DNA of 64,000 nucleotides, from the NCBI GenBank assembly GCA_030407085.1, contig CM059582.1:198818001-198882000 (forward strand), in the 5' to 3' direction. The notes beneath the pieces are model-generated. The model saw only the letters and a program-made list of their open reading frames with translations, ran no database searches and had not been told where the DNA came from. A program made the position numbers and the translations under genes. This document shows, piece after piece, positions 33,976 through 45,893 of the stretch (position 1 is its first letter; every line of letters begins with the position of its first letter). Source of the stretch: Trichopria drosophilae (lineage: Eukaryota; Arthropoda; Insecta; Hymenoptera; Diapriidae).

Positions 33976-35360
33976 GAAATAAAATTTAATTTCAAATGTT
34001 AATGTGGATACCGTTGCAATAAACATAATATTACATATTTAGTCTAAGAAATTTGAAAGATGACATCAGAATTGAGTGTGACTGGATGAATAGAATGAAA
34101 CCTATTTGATAACGAAGTAAAAATTTTCATTACGATCGTCATCCTGGTTTCATTTCAATCTTTATACCAATGTTTTGTCTGTGTGTCTAGTAAACTTGGC
34201 TAATAGGCACGTATGAAATTATTCCTTTTGTGTTCAAAGCAATTCTGGATGATTGCCATTTCTGTTGCAGTAAACACTAACTAAGGCATGTTTTTGCAGG
34301 TGTAAAGATCGTATTATTTGAGTCCGATTGCTTATGAAATGAACGTGAAATAACACAAAACGAAACACAAGAATCAACATCGAAAATTGAAAAAACTAAA
34401 ATCTACCAACTGCGACAAAATTTTGTTCATTCAAGTATATGGGGCATTCCATGTAGAAAATGTCACTTTTTTTGGACGTATTTTTTAATTTTTATATTCA
34501 TCACATATTGTTATTCGGGTATGTGAATGTTGACTTTTTTAGCAGATACAAATAATTTTAAACCCTCCATAACAAATTTTTAGAGCATTTTTTCGAATTT
34601 CTACTACAGTTTTTGTTAAATTTTTGTTAGTACGGATAATCAGAAGACAATTTTTTGATACATCGATTTGGCTTTCTCGTAAAAATATTTACTTTTAATT
34701 ATACTGATTGATTATCTTGGTGATAATTCGTTAATATCGTCGTGAAATTTTCAATTTTTATTTCGCTAGTATCCCTGATTTACTTTTGCAGAATATTTTA
34801 TTTTATTTTCTCAAACATTTTATTGTTTGTATTTCGGTTTGTAAACGATCTATAACTATTATATATGTGGGTAAAATGGTTAAAATCACTTTTAATTTTA
34901 TTTTTTATTACGTAAAGTACCCATATTATAAAATTATTGGTACAACAGACCCTGGCTTAATTACGAAGCCGTTACTAAAATATTAAAAAACTTGAAATAA
35001 CATTTACATTTTATTTACTTGAATGGTTAATGTGACAATGAAAACAACAGATAGATATTGAAAAAAGTTTATTAATTAGGGAATTTCAGAACACAAACTG
35101 TAAAAGTAAGCTAAAATATAATAATCATAACCTTACACTATATTCGCCTTTTATAGTAAAATAAAATTAACAAATATTTAAAAAGAACATATATTTGATT
35201 TGTAACAAAAAATGCATTTGTATTTTTTATTATCATATTGTTTAAAATTTTAATTTTTTATAAGGTAGTTTATGTTAAATTTTGTTTATACATTTATGAT
35301 TTACTGTAAATATTTGATTATTGAAAAATGCATCATTTGGAGCAAATTTCAGAGAGTACA
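33976..35360. other. Non-coding DNA
   Basis: AT-rich with no recognised gene. Part may belong to the body of the LTR relic, but no second LTR is visible. Confidence 0.35.
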
Positions 35361-35364
35361 AATT

Positions 35365-35690
35365 TTTGTCATGAATGGACATTTTTTCCCTACAGCTTTC
35401 GGCGGCTGTATTTTGGGTAAAAAAACGGTCCTCAAACATTTCCAAGCAACCATATCTGATCTAATATTAAGACTGACAGAATCTTTCATTACATTTTTCG
35501 AAACATGTAACCGTGAAAAACAATATATGATTATTTCCAAAAAAAACATGGATTTTTTAACTATATTTTTTTTTTATCTCGTTTTTTCACATGAAAATCG
35601 TTTCAGAATTAAGATATCGTGGCCTCGAAACATGAACTATAAAATGTTCACGTTGGCATTTTGAAAATAAAGGTGCATAAAAAATAGCGG
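35365..35690 (+). repeat. Dispersed repeat of about 300 bases, copy 1
   Basis: Collinear with 50735-51050. Shared words include GGCTGTATTTTG, ATATCTGAT, GATTATTTCCAAA, CATGAAA and TTTTGAAAATAAAGGT, in the same order and spacing. The long frame here is accidental, since it is broken in the other copy. Confidence 0.6.
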
Positions 35691-36549
35691 CTCAGGCACG
35701 AAACAATCATCGAAAAGTTCAGGAATTTTTCATTTGTAAATTATACTATCGGAAAAAATGTTGCTAAGCAAAAAGTTCTTAGAATTGGCCAGAGAACATG
35801 CTGAAATTTTTACAGAATGTTTTGAACATTTCTTTAATTTTTCAAAATTTTAGGATTTAGAAAATTTAAAAAAATTATTGAACGCGCGCCGCTTGGGAGA
35901 CTTCTCCCAAAACAGCTTTGGTCTACAGTGAATCCGACCTGAAATATTTTCTTGTACAAATCGTCTTGTGCATTCTTCTTTTCTTTTGAAGGATTTGTCA
36001 CCTTTCCGGTGGAATTATATTGATGATGTTTTAAGTCAGTAAAATTTTCAAAGATAACTTTTTTCTTTATAATGATAAACTATTAGCAAGAGAGAGGACT
36101 TTGTAGTGAATATTTAAATAATTTCTTTTGCACATCAAAATATAAGCGACAATTTTAGTCACTGGTTTCTTTCACTGAAATGCGGGCTATTTATTGAATC
36201 AACTAGTTAGCTTCAGAGTTTTAAATTAAAAAAGTTATATCTATTCACATTTCATAATATGCTATCTATTATCCAAATGACACCTATTAGAGTTTACTTT
36301 TAATTAGAATGAGCAAAAGGTATGTCGAAAGCAACCCATACTATACCCAATTGGGTCACTGACGATCCGAACAAAACTTTGCACATGGAAAAATAGCGCA
36401 CCAAAAAATATTTTATACGATTCGTTGGTTCATGGCCTTTAAAGGTCAAAGCCACCCACTTCGTTGAATGTTTTAATCAGTAACGCAATTAAGATGATTA
36501 ACATAATTACAAACTATTCCGCATTTATGTTTTATGGAGCCGCAACTAC

Positions 36550-37270
36550 GAATCTGGTCTCAGATTTTCAAAATTCAAAATGTCAGATTCAGTATGGCTG
36601 CTTAAAATGGCGAATATTAGTAAATCCAAATGAAAAGTAGCTCCTGGGGGACGGGGGGAGTTTGAATTTATATAACCTACTCCTATAAACAAATAAGTTG
36701 CTTGTATTTTTTGGTACTGAGCTGACACATGTATAAATGTAATAATTGCGACCAGAAATCTTGTACCAAGTTGCAAATATTTTTCATTGACCATTTCAGG
36801 GAATAACAAAACCAATTGTTTTATTTCAAAGTGGACAACTGAATTTTAAGAAAAAAAAAATAAAACTGACCTACGGTATGTGTGGAAATAATTACCTGCT
36901 TTCTTAGTTTTTTTAAAATTATATCCTTGTTTCGACGAACGATTTTTCAGAGTATTTTCTTACGTTTGCAATTTTTTATCCGCCATATTAGATCTGCCAT
37001 TTTGAATTTTGAAAATCACACGCCAAATTCATATGCTATAACCCCAAAACTCTTAGAAAAACCTTTCTTTGTGAATTTGGTAAGATTTCCAATTTGCGAT
37101 ATTTGTCATATTGGATCCCCACTTTGAGTTTTGAGAATATGTTCCAAATTCCTATTCAGTGATCCCATAACCTCACCGAGTTGCGATTTTTATGTGGATT
37201 TGCTGACGTTTCCCATGTTTCATCTGCCATATTGGATTCGCCATTTTGAATTTTGAAAATTTAACAGCAG
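36550..37270. repeat. Diverged tandem array with CCATATTGGAT / CCATTTTGAATTTTG units
   Basis: Units of roughly 115-120 bases at about 36970, 37090 and 37215 each carry (G/T)CCATATT(A/G)GAT followed by GCCATTTTGAATTTTGAAAA or a variant. An inverse-oriented unit lies at 36550-36620. Related units occur at 28.2, 39.4, 57.8, 58.1 and 59.7 kb. Confidence 0.6.
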
Positions 37271-37723
37271 AACTTGAATAGGGTTACATATCAGTAAGAG
37301 AAGTGCACCGGTCACGAGCACAGTTTCATTTTTGGTCCATAGCTTTCGATTAAATGCATATTTTACAAATATACGTATGGAATGTTAAAGATCTTAGATA
37401 TGGAAAGAAAAGAGTTGACTCGTGCACTCAAAAATAGTTTATCACTCATTTAGTAAAATTACCAATTTTATTAAAAAAGAAAGTTGTACCCATTTGTATG
37501 TACCCTCAAAAATTCTCCTAAAAATTGAAAAATATGAAGGAAACCCACCTGAGCAATAAAGTAGATATAGAAATTGATTAATATTCGAAATTGAAACTAA
37601 GATCGCTTCCACAGGTTTATTGTTCACTAAGCAACGATTAATAATTTGTAAAATTGTGTTGAAATCATATTTTCTTGAATTAATGATTTTTCTGACGTAG
37701 ACATAAACGTGATAAAACATCCC

Positions 37724-37767
37724 AACGGGCACGAAGAACCCAATTGTGTCTAAAACGTTTTTAGAAT
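37724..37767. mobile_element. Half of a CGGGCACGAA MITE, next to a foldback element
   Basis: ACGGGCACGAAGAACCCAAT, then CTAAAACGTTTTTAGAA, matches the left half of the complete MITE at 48351-48510. It stops where the foldback element begins. Confidence 0.6.
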
Positions 37768-38033
37768 GGTCAAAAAGTCGACTTGTTAAAAAACCGACAG
37801 ATAAAAAGCGACAACCGAAAAACCAGCAGGTCAAAAAAACCGACAGTCAAAAAACTGACAATCGAAAAGCCGACAGATAAAAAAACCCGAAAGTCAAAAG
37901 CCGCCAATAGAACATCTGACAGTCAGAAAACTGTCTGTCCGCTTGTCGATGTGTCTATTTTGTTATGTGTCGGTTTTTTGACTTTGGGCTTTTCAGTCGG
38001 CTTTAGGATTTGTCGGTTTTTCGACGCGCACCC
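37768..38033 (+). mobile_element. Foldback family copy A (unit GTCAAAAAACCGACA)
   Basis: The left arm repeats AAAACCGACAG(A/T)-type units of about 15 bases. The right arm repeats their inverse (GTCGGTTTTT). The asymmetric core TGTCCGCTTGTCGATGTGTC lies between. The ends are degenerate (GCGCACCC on the right). Confidence 0.75.
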
Positions 38034-38709
38034 TTAATTTGAAAGTTGTTCAATTGAAGCAAAGATTTGCTCTAAACAGGAGGCTTATTTTCACTGAAAA
38101 CAAATTTTTAACAAACTCCGTTAATACTCTTGTCAGTCTATTCTAATCGTTCGATCTGAGAAGTTAGTAGTTTGCATTTTGGGACCTAAAGGTTCTTATA
38201 ATAAATGAATTTTCATTCCTATATCTGTGATGCTTTAACTTTATCCTTGCTATTTTTAGGAGATTTTTCCAGGGTACCACCAAATTTTATTTATGCAAAT
38301 ATTCTTTTGATTAAATTTTCAAGGTAACGAAACTAAGGTAACGAATAGCGTTTTGAGCAATCTTCTGATATTTCACTTATTATGTACGATAATGAATGGT
38401 GTCTATTAGTGACGATGACAAAAATCATTATCCGACAAAAATTATCATTTCTAAAATAGAAAGAAAAAAGTCACTCGGGATGTTTTCTAAACTGTTATCC
38501 ACAATTGTTGAAAGTTTCACTGCATATTTCTAAAAGAACATAAAAATCCTTACATCACATCCTCCTGAATTCCCCAGGACCTTCACATGTCCATCTTCCC
38601 GTTTGCTTTCTTAAGACTATCTTTTGTCCTGAGAATATCCTGAGGTTTGTGAATTTTCGTTCTGGGTTCGAATCTACACTGTTAAAACGTCTTTCTGCCA
38701 TAAGCGAAA

Positions 38710-38775
38710 CAATCTTGCCGCAAGTGGAAATCCTCTTGTTATGTGATGATGAGGATTATTCCACTTGCGGTAAGT
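38710..38775. repeat. Imperfect hairpin with CCGCAAGTGGAAATCCTC arms
   Basis: TTGCCGCAAGTGGAAATCCT at 38715 pairs with AGGATTATTCCACTTGCGGT at 38752 around a 15-base loop. It may be the core of a small MITE. Confidence 0.5.
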
Positions 38776-38949
38776 GGATTTCTACTTGCTGCACGTGGCT
38801 TCCCTTTACGAATGTCGATATAATTCCAATAAAAAATATTGCAATATTACGAAGACTGCTTATATTATCATGATGAAGTCCTTATGTTACATGAATACAT
38901 ATACAGCATCATTTAAGTTTTGTTTTAATATGCAAACTATTATGCAACA

Positions 38950-40678
38950 TTAACCCTTTAACGCCTAAATAAACATATTTTTTTCGTCAAGTTGATCGTT
39001 CACAGCATTTTCAGAAATGTATATTTGAATTTCTCGACCATCATATCTTATGTTTTTAGGTCCGCTCTTTCAAATGCCGCTGAGAAAAATTCGAAAAAAT
39101 GTCATTTAACCTGATTTTTTTCAGAAAAAGAAAAATAGTACCCAATTTTCTTGCCTTTTTCACAAATTCGTATTTTTTAATAGGAAAACATTTTTTTTAT
39201 ATTTTTTAAACCTTTCAAAAAAGTGATCCCGATATCCAAGGAATAAGATAATAAACTTTTTTTTCAAGACGGCGGTTCCAAAATGGCGTCTGAATTAATG
39301 CTTTTTTTCTCGATTTATAAATTACTGTCTTTACATGTTTTTCTTTGTGTTTTCTAAGGTAAAATATCAGGTATGGGGGTTTTCGAAATCGCTGATTACG
39401 ATTCTGATGTCAGAATTGCAAAGTACAAGATGGCGGATCAAAAATGGCCGATATTCAAATCTGAATTCGTTATTTCTTATTCAAATGGCCCAGGAATTTC
39501 ATTTATGGGGGTTTTTCAAGTCGCCGATGACGATCCTGTTGACGGAATGGAAAAATACAAGATGGCGAATCCAAAATGGTGGCCATTTCTTGCCAAATTC
39601 ATTAATCCTTACTCAATCGGCCATGGATTATGTATATCAGGGTTTTTGAGGTCACTGATCACTATTCTGAAGTCAGGTTTGACAAATATAAGATATAAGA
39701 TCCGATATAACCGCTATCAAATCTAAATTATTTGTCCTTTATTCCTATAATCTCATAGATCCTTTGATGTTTGCCTCTTCGCCGATTATTCATCAATAGC
39801 CGTTGCCCGATTCTCACCGCGTGGAGGTATGCAAACCTTGAGAATCTTTTTTAATTTTATTTTTTTTGTATTTCTACAATGGGAACAAAAAAATTACTAG
39901 AGCCATGACGACACCTAACGGCGACTTTGCAAATGTTTTCACTCATATTCGACTTTGAAAATTACTTCTTGGGTTATAATTTTTGTATAATAAAATACTT
40001 GACTTTGCCGTCCCAACCTACTTTGGAAAGTACAATAAAAAACTATAGAAAAGTACTACAAAATTTTGTAAAATAAATTAAACAAACACAAAAATATAAA
40101 AAACAAACAAAACAAAACCCCCAGTAAATGAAATTTCCGGGCCATTTGAATAAGAAACAACGAATTCAGATTTAAAGATTGGCCATATTGGATCGGTCAT
40201 CTTGTACTTTGCAATTCTGACATCATAATCGTAATCAGCGACCTCGAAAACCCCCATACCTGATATTTTATCTTAGAAAACACCAAGAAAAACGTAAATG
40301 TAAAAACAGTAATTTATAAATAGAGAAAAAAAACATTCAGTCAGATGCCATTTTGAAACCGCCATCTTGAGAAAAAGTTTTTTTTTGTACATGATCTTAT
40401 TCCTTGGATATCGGGATTACTTTTTTGAAAGGTTTCAAAAATTTAAAAAAATGTTTTCCTATCAAAAAATACAAATTTGTGAAAGAAAGACAAGAAAATT
40501 CGGTACTATTTTTCTTTTTCTTGAAAAAAATGAGGTTAAATGTCATTTTTTCGAATTTTTCTGAGCGGCATTTGAAAGAGCGAACTTAAAAACATAAGAT
40601 ATGATGATAGAGCAATCGAAATATACATTTCTGAAAATGCTGTGAACGATCAAGCTTGATGAAAAAAATAAGGGTTAA
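38950..40678. mobile_element. TTAA-flanked giant foldback element (1.72 kb)
   Basis: TTAA at 38950-38953 and 40675-40678 flank ends CCCTT and AAGGG. The arms are more than 500 bases each and mirror each other in order: GATCGTTCACAGCATTTTCA, CATCATATCTTATGTTTTTA, AATGCCGCT(G/C)AGAAAAATTC and beyond, up to GGTATGGGGGTTTTCGA. TTAA targets and CCC ends are typical of piggyBac-type transposition. The left arm contains three tandem units of about 130 bases (39371-39710) with AAGATGGCG; the right arm has one. It carries no transposase. Confidence 0.85.
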
Positions 40679-41397
40679 TACCAAAAGAATTAGGTAAAGA
40701 GAATTATGATTTGAAAGAATTATATCTTAACATATTACTTCCGTACGGCCTCAAATTTTATTCTAATGCTTTTTATTGTAAACTTTGATTTCGTTTTAGA
40801 TTTCCCTGCAAAGAAAATTTCGAAAACTCGTATCAGTCTCCCCTGTGGAGATATTGACTGGGATCCAGCTAACCCAAACTAGATTTCCCTAGTCCAATAA
40901 ATATCCAAATCAGGAAGAATACAGCTCATGTTACTAATTAGTATTTTACGAAAGTAATAGTAAATAGTATTATTAGAAAAACTTAAATCTCTTTTATTTT
41001 TAATTTCGTAAAATATTTTATTGGAATTGTTTAGAGGCAAACAACTTTTCAGCATGGGTAATTTGCGGGTATGCAGTCAGAGCCCACGCCACTGTTTTCC
41101 GATTATGGGTTTTAAAAATTAATTCTAAAAAGTACATTTGTTCAAACTTCGTATTTACCATTCATCAAATATATTTGTTAATTTATCTGCATATTTCAAT
41201 TTCTTTAAATGATCAGTAAACATGGGGCCAGATTAGTAGATGGGCTACACTGGTAGTAATTCCACTCAGGCTTCATGCGGGGCAACGACATTATATGCTA
41301 CATTATTTTATAAGTTTTGTTATTGGAACTGCATTAAAATTTCAGTTATTCAAATATTTTTTTTCATGTATTAGATCATTTAGAAACTTATGTAGTG

Positions 41398-42352
41398 TAG
41401 GGGAGAGTGGGGTAGAATGTGACACGGGGCACACTGTTCCACTCAAGATTTCTCAAAACCTGTGCACCAAAATTCAATATTTTTGTATAATATTAAGGTT
41501 ATTACTGCCAATAAAAAAAAACGTGAAAATAACGGAGTTCGTAAGAGTGGTGGTGAGTAATAGATAAATATGAGTTTCGAGGTATCTAAAGTAACTTTTT
41601 TGTCTCCATTTTCTTTTACCATTTTTAATTTCCATAAATTTACATATATTTCTTCTGTGTCTTTAATAAGGCATCAACTAAAAAATAATCAAAGATAATA
41701 ATCGAATTAAAAAATTAACCTAAAAATATTAAATTTCTTCAAATTTAATGAAAATTATAAAAATCATCATGTGGGGTTCATTGTGACACAGAATCGTGGG
41801 ACAGTTTGTGACATAACCTGCATATTGTGTTATTTAACAAAATACTATTTTTAACACTTGTAGATTGGAGATTGGAATTAATTACAAAATGTAACAAGAA
41901 TGTTCGCTGTGATAAAAAGTGATTTTGTAACGAATAAGTAAGTATTTAAGAAAAAAATTTCGTTATTATTTTGATAAAGATTTTATGAATATAAAATTAA
42001 TAATAAAATATAATTGTAAAAATAACATCATAATGTATTTAAAAAAATTATTTTCCTGCCTTACATCATACTTCACAATGTACCCCTCAGTACAAATAAC
42101 TACCTGTCACATCTGACACCACAGCGATGCACAATCTACCCCACGTATGGGGCAGACTGTGATAAAACCAAATTTAAAAAAAATGAATATTTTTATTGAA
42201 ATACGTTATTTTTGTATGCATATCTTTGTTATTTTATTAACTTAAGTAATCATACTATCAATTAGTGTTATAAAAATGAGTATTTACTGGTTATAAGATA
42301 TTGTAAATTGACTTTGAAAAAAAGTGTCACAGTCTGCCCCACTCTCCCCTAC
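41398..42352. mobile_element. Transposon relic with GTAGGGGAGAGTGGGG terminal repeats
   Basis: The left end GTAGGGGAGAGTGGGGTAGA, then TGTGACAC, is repeated inverted at the right with two changes. Internal copies of the subterminal phrase (GTGGGACAGTTTGTGACA, GGGGCAGACTGTGATAA) occur at about 41800 and 42150. It is non-coding. No clear target duplication was found. Ends of this kind recur in many animal genomes. Confidence 0.75.
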
Positions 42353-43560
42353 TTTAAAAATAGTGTAGATTTGCAGGAACTTTTGAGTTAGGATACGTTC
42401 GAGCGTACATTGAATATCGTTGACATAAAAAAAATTAGATAATGGTGATGTATAACGGTACAATAGAGACGTGTCATCATTCGTCATGATTTACAACGAT
42501 TCATGTTTATTCTTAATTGCAATCGATACTCAGTCATAATAGACGACCTCAATCAGGCCAAATTTCACTGTCAAATTTTTAAATATAAACAAGAAATAAT
42601 TAATGTATGATTCTTGTATAATTTTATTGATGTTGTCAAACTATAAGTTATATATGCTTTAAAATTTCATCAAAATTTGAAACGAAATTTGAATAAACAA
42701 ATCTTGGATTGTTTACGGATGTAATTCAAGATGCATTTAAGTGCATCAGATACTTTGTTCCTCTTTCCATCACCACTTCTCGTTTCGTTAAGTGCAATAA
42801 TCGCTCCAAGTGGAAAGCCAGACAAGTTGTTTATTTAACGAGGTAAAGAAAAAAAGGAAGATGTTTACCGTGAGTCGCGTGTATGAGAAGGGAATAGTAT
42901 CACGTGCGTGCTTAACCTGTCGACTGCGTTTTGCAACCGAACGACAATTTTGGCGCGCACGAGGCTAATCCGTAAAGACCCGAAGTGAGGCATGTACGTA
43001 AAACACAAATTTAACTCGAACCATTTTTTTTTCACTTTGGCGATGCGTGCCTCACCTTCGGCGCATTTACGCACACGGCGAAATTCTTGCGAAATACCGT
43101 TGCAGAAAGTGAATATCGTAAAGTACTGAAATAACAGGGGGTTCGATATCTGCACGAGCCGCCGAATGATTTACGTGTGCGTGCATACGAGACGACGTTG
43201 ATTTTATGGATGTGTCCGATCCGCTTTTCAAACATGCCTTCAAGGAGAAGACTTGAGAACTTCTAAGTCAAGTAGGACCGCTTGGCGCAATGATGAAGGT
43301 GTGTTTACAATTTTGAAAAGCGGCGACATTTGTACTTCCATAAATTTCCTATCGATTTTACTTGGATGAGTTCAAAAAAAAATGCACGAGTTGTGGTTAG
43401 GGGGATTCCCAATTTTACTAGAGGTTTTTCGACCGATGCATTTGAATTATTTTCTTGAATATAGTTGCTTCTAACTGTAAAACAAGAAAATGAAGTAAAA
43501 TGATTTAAATAATTCCACGATACTTTTAATATTCGATCTGCAAAAAAAAATTTTCATGTT
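42353..43560. other. Non-coding; CG-richer segment at 42860-43300
   Basis: The segment 42860-43300 has many CG dinucleotides and short accidental frames. A possible ATGATGAAG/GTGTGT donor lies near 43293. It could be a promoter and first exon, but no partner exon was recognised. Confidence 0.25.
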
Positions 43561-43633
43561 CCGGGAGTAGAACTCGATTTTGCGCCCTCCAGCGAAATCT
43601 GCGGGCGCAAATTATCGAGCCACACGCACCGTC
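43561..43633 (-). repeat. tRNA-like / SINE-like fragment, copy 2
   Basis: The minus strand reads GGTGCGTGTGGCTCGATAAT and later GGGCGCAAAATCGAGTTC, then TACTCCCGG. TGGCTCGA and GAGTTCTACTCC resemble pol III A and B boxes. The likeness to 13508-13582 suggests one repeat family. Confidence 0.4.
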
Positions 43634-44511
43634 GTATTAAAAAATATCTTGTTTTTAGCCACAAATAGCAATATTTAAATACAAACCATTCAGTCCTATA
43701 ACAGTTTAAAAGAAATTGCAAATATAAAGAAAAACACAAAATAATATTTCTTTTCTTTTTGGCAATCTTGTTGTTTAGCAATAGTGGCCCTTAGCTACAT
43801 GAAAATTGTGACGTACACTTAAAAATATAACAAACAAAAAATGGCAATCGGTTTTAAGGATTTTCAAATTGTATAAATGGTGTGCCACTAACAAAATGAC
43901 GATTTTCGATCCGAGGGGCGTAATATCGTTTTTCAAAACATTATAATTTTTTCCTCTAAAATTGGAAGGTAATTTAAAAGGTGTAGTTAGAATCATTTTT
44001 ATGTAAAGAAAGCACTCATGTATTATTTTTTTGAAAACTCGAAACCCACTTTTTTATACGATCCGATGTAAACAAATTAATGGAAATTTAGTTTCCTTTA
44101 CGTTTGTCTTTGTATTTTATTATTATAGATATTCCAGAGAAATTTGGAGGCCTTTCATGCAAAAATACAATTTTTTTTCTGTCCCGAAGAAAAGAAAACA
44201 GGTCAGTCTCCAACACGAATCTGTTTTATAATGTAATTTCATTTTTTTCATGCAAAACGAATTATTCTCCATCCACCAAAATTACTGCTTTAAGTTTCTC
44301 TACATTCACTGCATATACAACAAAATTTTCTTGTTTCTCAATAATATTAAATTCGCCTTTTTTATATACAGTTTCTTAAATATTAAAAATATCGTGGAAT
44401 TACTTATATGTGTAATATTGTTCTTTTACAAATCGAACACTCCATATTGGTTACCAGATTTAATCTTTTTCGAAATTTTGTAATGCGTTTCTAAAAAAAA
44501 ATCGCTTCGTG

Positions 44512-44727
44512 GGGTGCGGGTCAAAAAACCGACAAATCAAAAAGCCGACAGGTCAAAAAACCGACATTCATAAAGCCGACAGTCAAAAAACCGACACTTC
44601 AAAAAATGATAGTCCGCATGTCGATGTGTCTGTTTTTCTATGTGTCGGCTTTTGGATTGTCGGTATTTTGACTGTCGGTTTTGTGACCTACCGGCTTTTT
44701 AATTTGTCGGTTTTTTGACCCGCACCC
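44512..44727 (+). mobile_element. Foldback family copy B, best preserved (216 bases)
   Basis: The ends GGGTGCGGGTCAAAAAACCG and its inverse complement are exact. Each arm has five to six units of (G)TCAAAAA(A/G)CCGACA. The core is AGTCCGCATGTCGATGTGTC, one to two changes from copies A and F. Confidence 0.85.
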
Positions 44728-44756
44728 AACTTTTTATAGTCTTATTCTTATAGGAA

Positions 44757-44873
44757 TGCTGGTCGAAAAACCAACATATAACAAAAAAAAAATGACAATT
44801 CAAAAAGCCGACATATATATGTAAAGCCGACAGATAGGCAAATCGAAAAGTGGACAGATAAAATGCTGGTGTT
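44757..44873. mobile_element. Foldback family copy C, short and degenerate
   Basis: GCTGGTCGAAAAACCAACAT and repeated AAAGCCGACA units, without the conserved core. It lies 30 bases from copy B. Confidence 0.5.
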
Positions 44874-45788
44874 TTCACCACTAACTAACTAAATATTTTC
44901 ATAATGTAGGATTTAATATGACAAGGAAATGATTTAGTTTAACGAAATAAATCTTCTCTTAAACCAACGAAAATTAATTTAAATCACAAATATGAATACT
45001 TGATTCACATAAATCAATTTCGAATAAATATATTTTGTTAAAAGAAGTAACTTTTTTTAAGTGTGTTCCTCTTAAATTTCGAAATGTTAAAAAATAAATT
45101 TTTTGTAAATTCCAAATCATGGGTAGAATGTAATTTTCTTTTTCATATTCCATAATGTTAAAAACACAAACCGTACCATAATTTTGATTCTATTGTTTAT
45201 AAAACCTCGCTTTCCGGAATCGTTATCGATATATTTCATTTTCAAAAAAATATGAAACTGATTTCATTCACCGACAAATTTCAGTCACGGAGTATTAAAG
45301 GACTGAGTAGTTTACTGCTAAATTCAAAATGATAGTATTTCAACATAGTTTAGTTCTACGAAAATTAAGAGAAAATGATTTTAAAACTAACTATTGTTAC
45401 GTACTTTTCGTTGGTGCAATTATGCAGCACTTTTTTAGAACAATAGAGTATAATACCGAGGTATAGTTTGTCATCGAAATAAAAAACTAGTATTACAATG
45501 AAACTAGAAAAAATGTAACAAGAGATACCCAGACATTTCTCAGTATTAAATAAGTTTGAAAACCACTCTTTATTTCTGAATCTTTGTGTTAATAGATTGT
45601 AATAATTTGTTCAATACAATTTGATACAGGAGGGAAGTATTAACAGCCTTTTTTATATTCCATTTGGAAATGTTTTAGAAAGGTAAAATATTTTATTCAT
45701 ATTTTTGTAATATGGAATAAAAACATACCTTGATGAATTATGTAAAAAATCATGAAGAAAACATTTTTATTACAGGTAAATTCTAATT

Positions 45789-45893
45789 AGACCTTCGTTG
45801 GGCGCCAAATGTCTCAATCATGTATACCAATTCGATACGCTGCGATGCAACTATTTCTGAGAAACTCCTTTGAAGCATCGTATATTTCATGAT
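45789..45893 (-). mobile_element. LTR end with primer-binding-like site, copy 2
   Basis: The minus strand reads TTGAGACA then TTTGGCGCCCAACGAAGG, matching copy 1 at 33871-33975. No retroviral-type frame is adjacent. Confidence 0.4.

Noticed and set aside
35272..35664. Plus-strand open frame of 130 residues
   Set aside because: It lies in a dispersed repeat whose second copy (50.7 kb) is full of stops in the same frame. Composition is AT-driven (Phe, Ile, Lys).
36960..37270. CRISPR-like array of spaced repeats
   Set aside because: The units are too long and diverged and occur in an intron-bearing animal genome. It is a satellite-like tandem repeat.
37783..38037. Open frame with KKPT/EKPTDKK-type repeats
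   Set aside because: It is a translation of the foldback unit GTCAAAAAACCGACA; similar frames appear in both orientations at every copy.
39335..39726. Two overlapping plus-strand frames with repeated MGVF/KYKMA words
   Set aside because: The repeats come from the tandem units in one arm of the TTAA foldback element, not from a protein gene.
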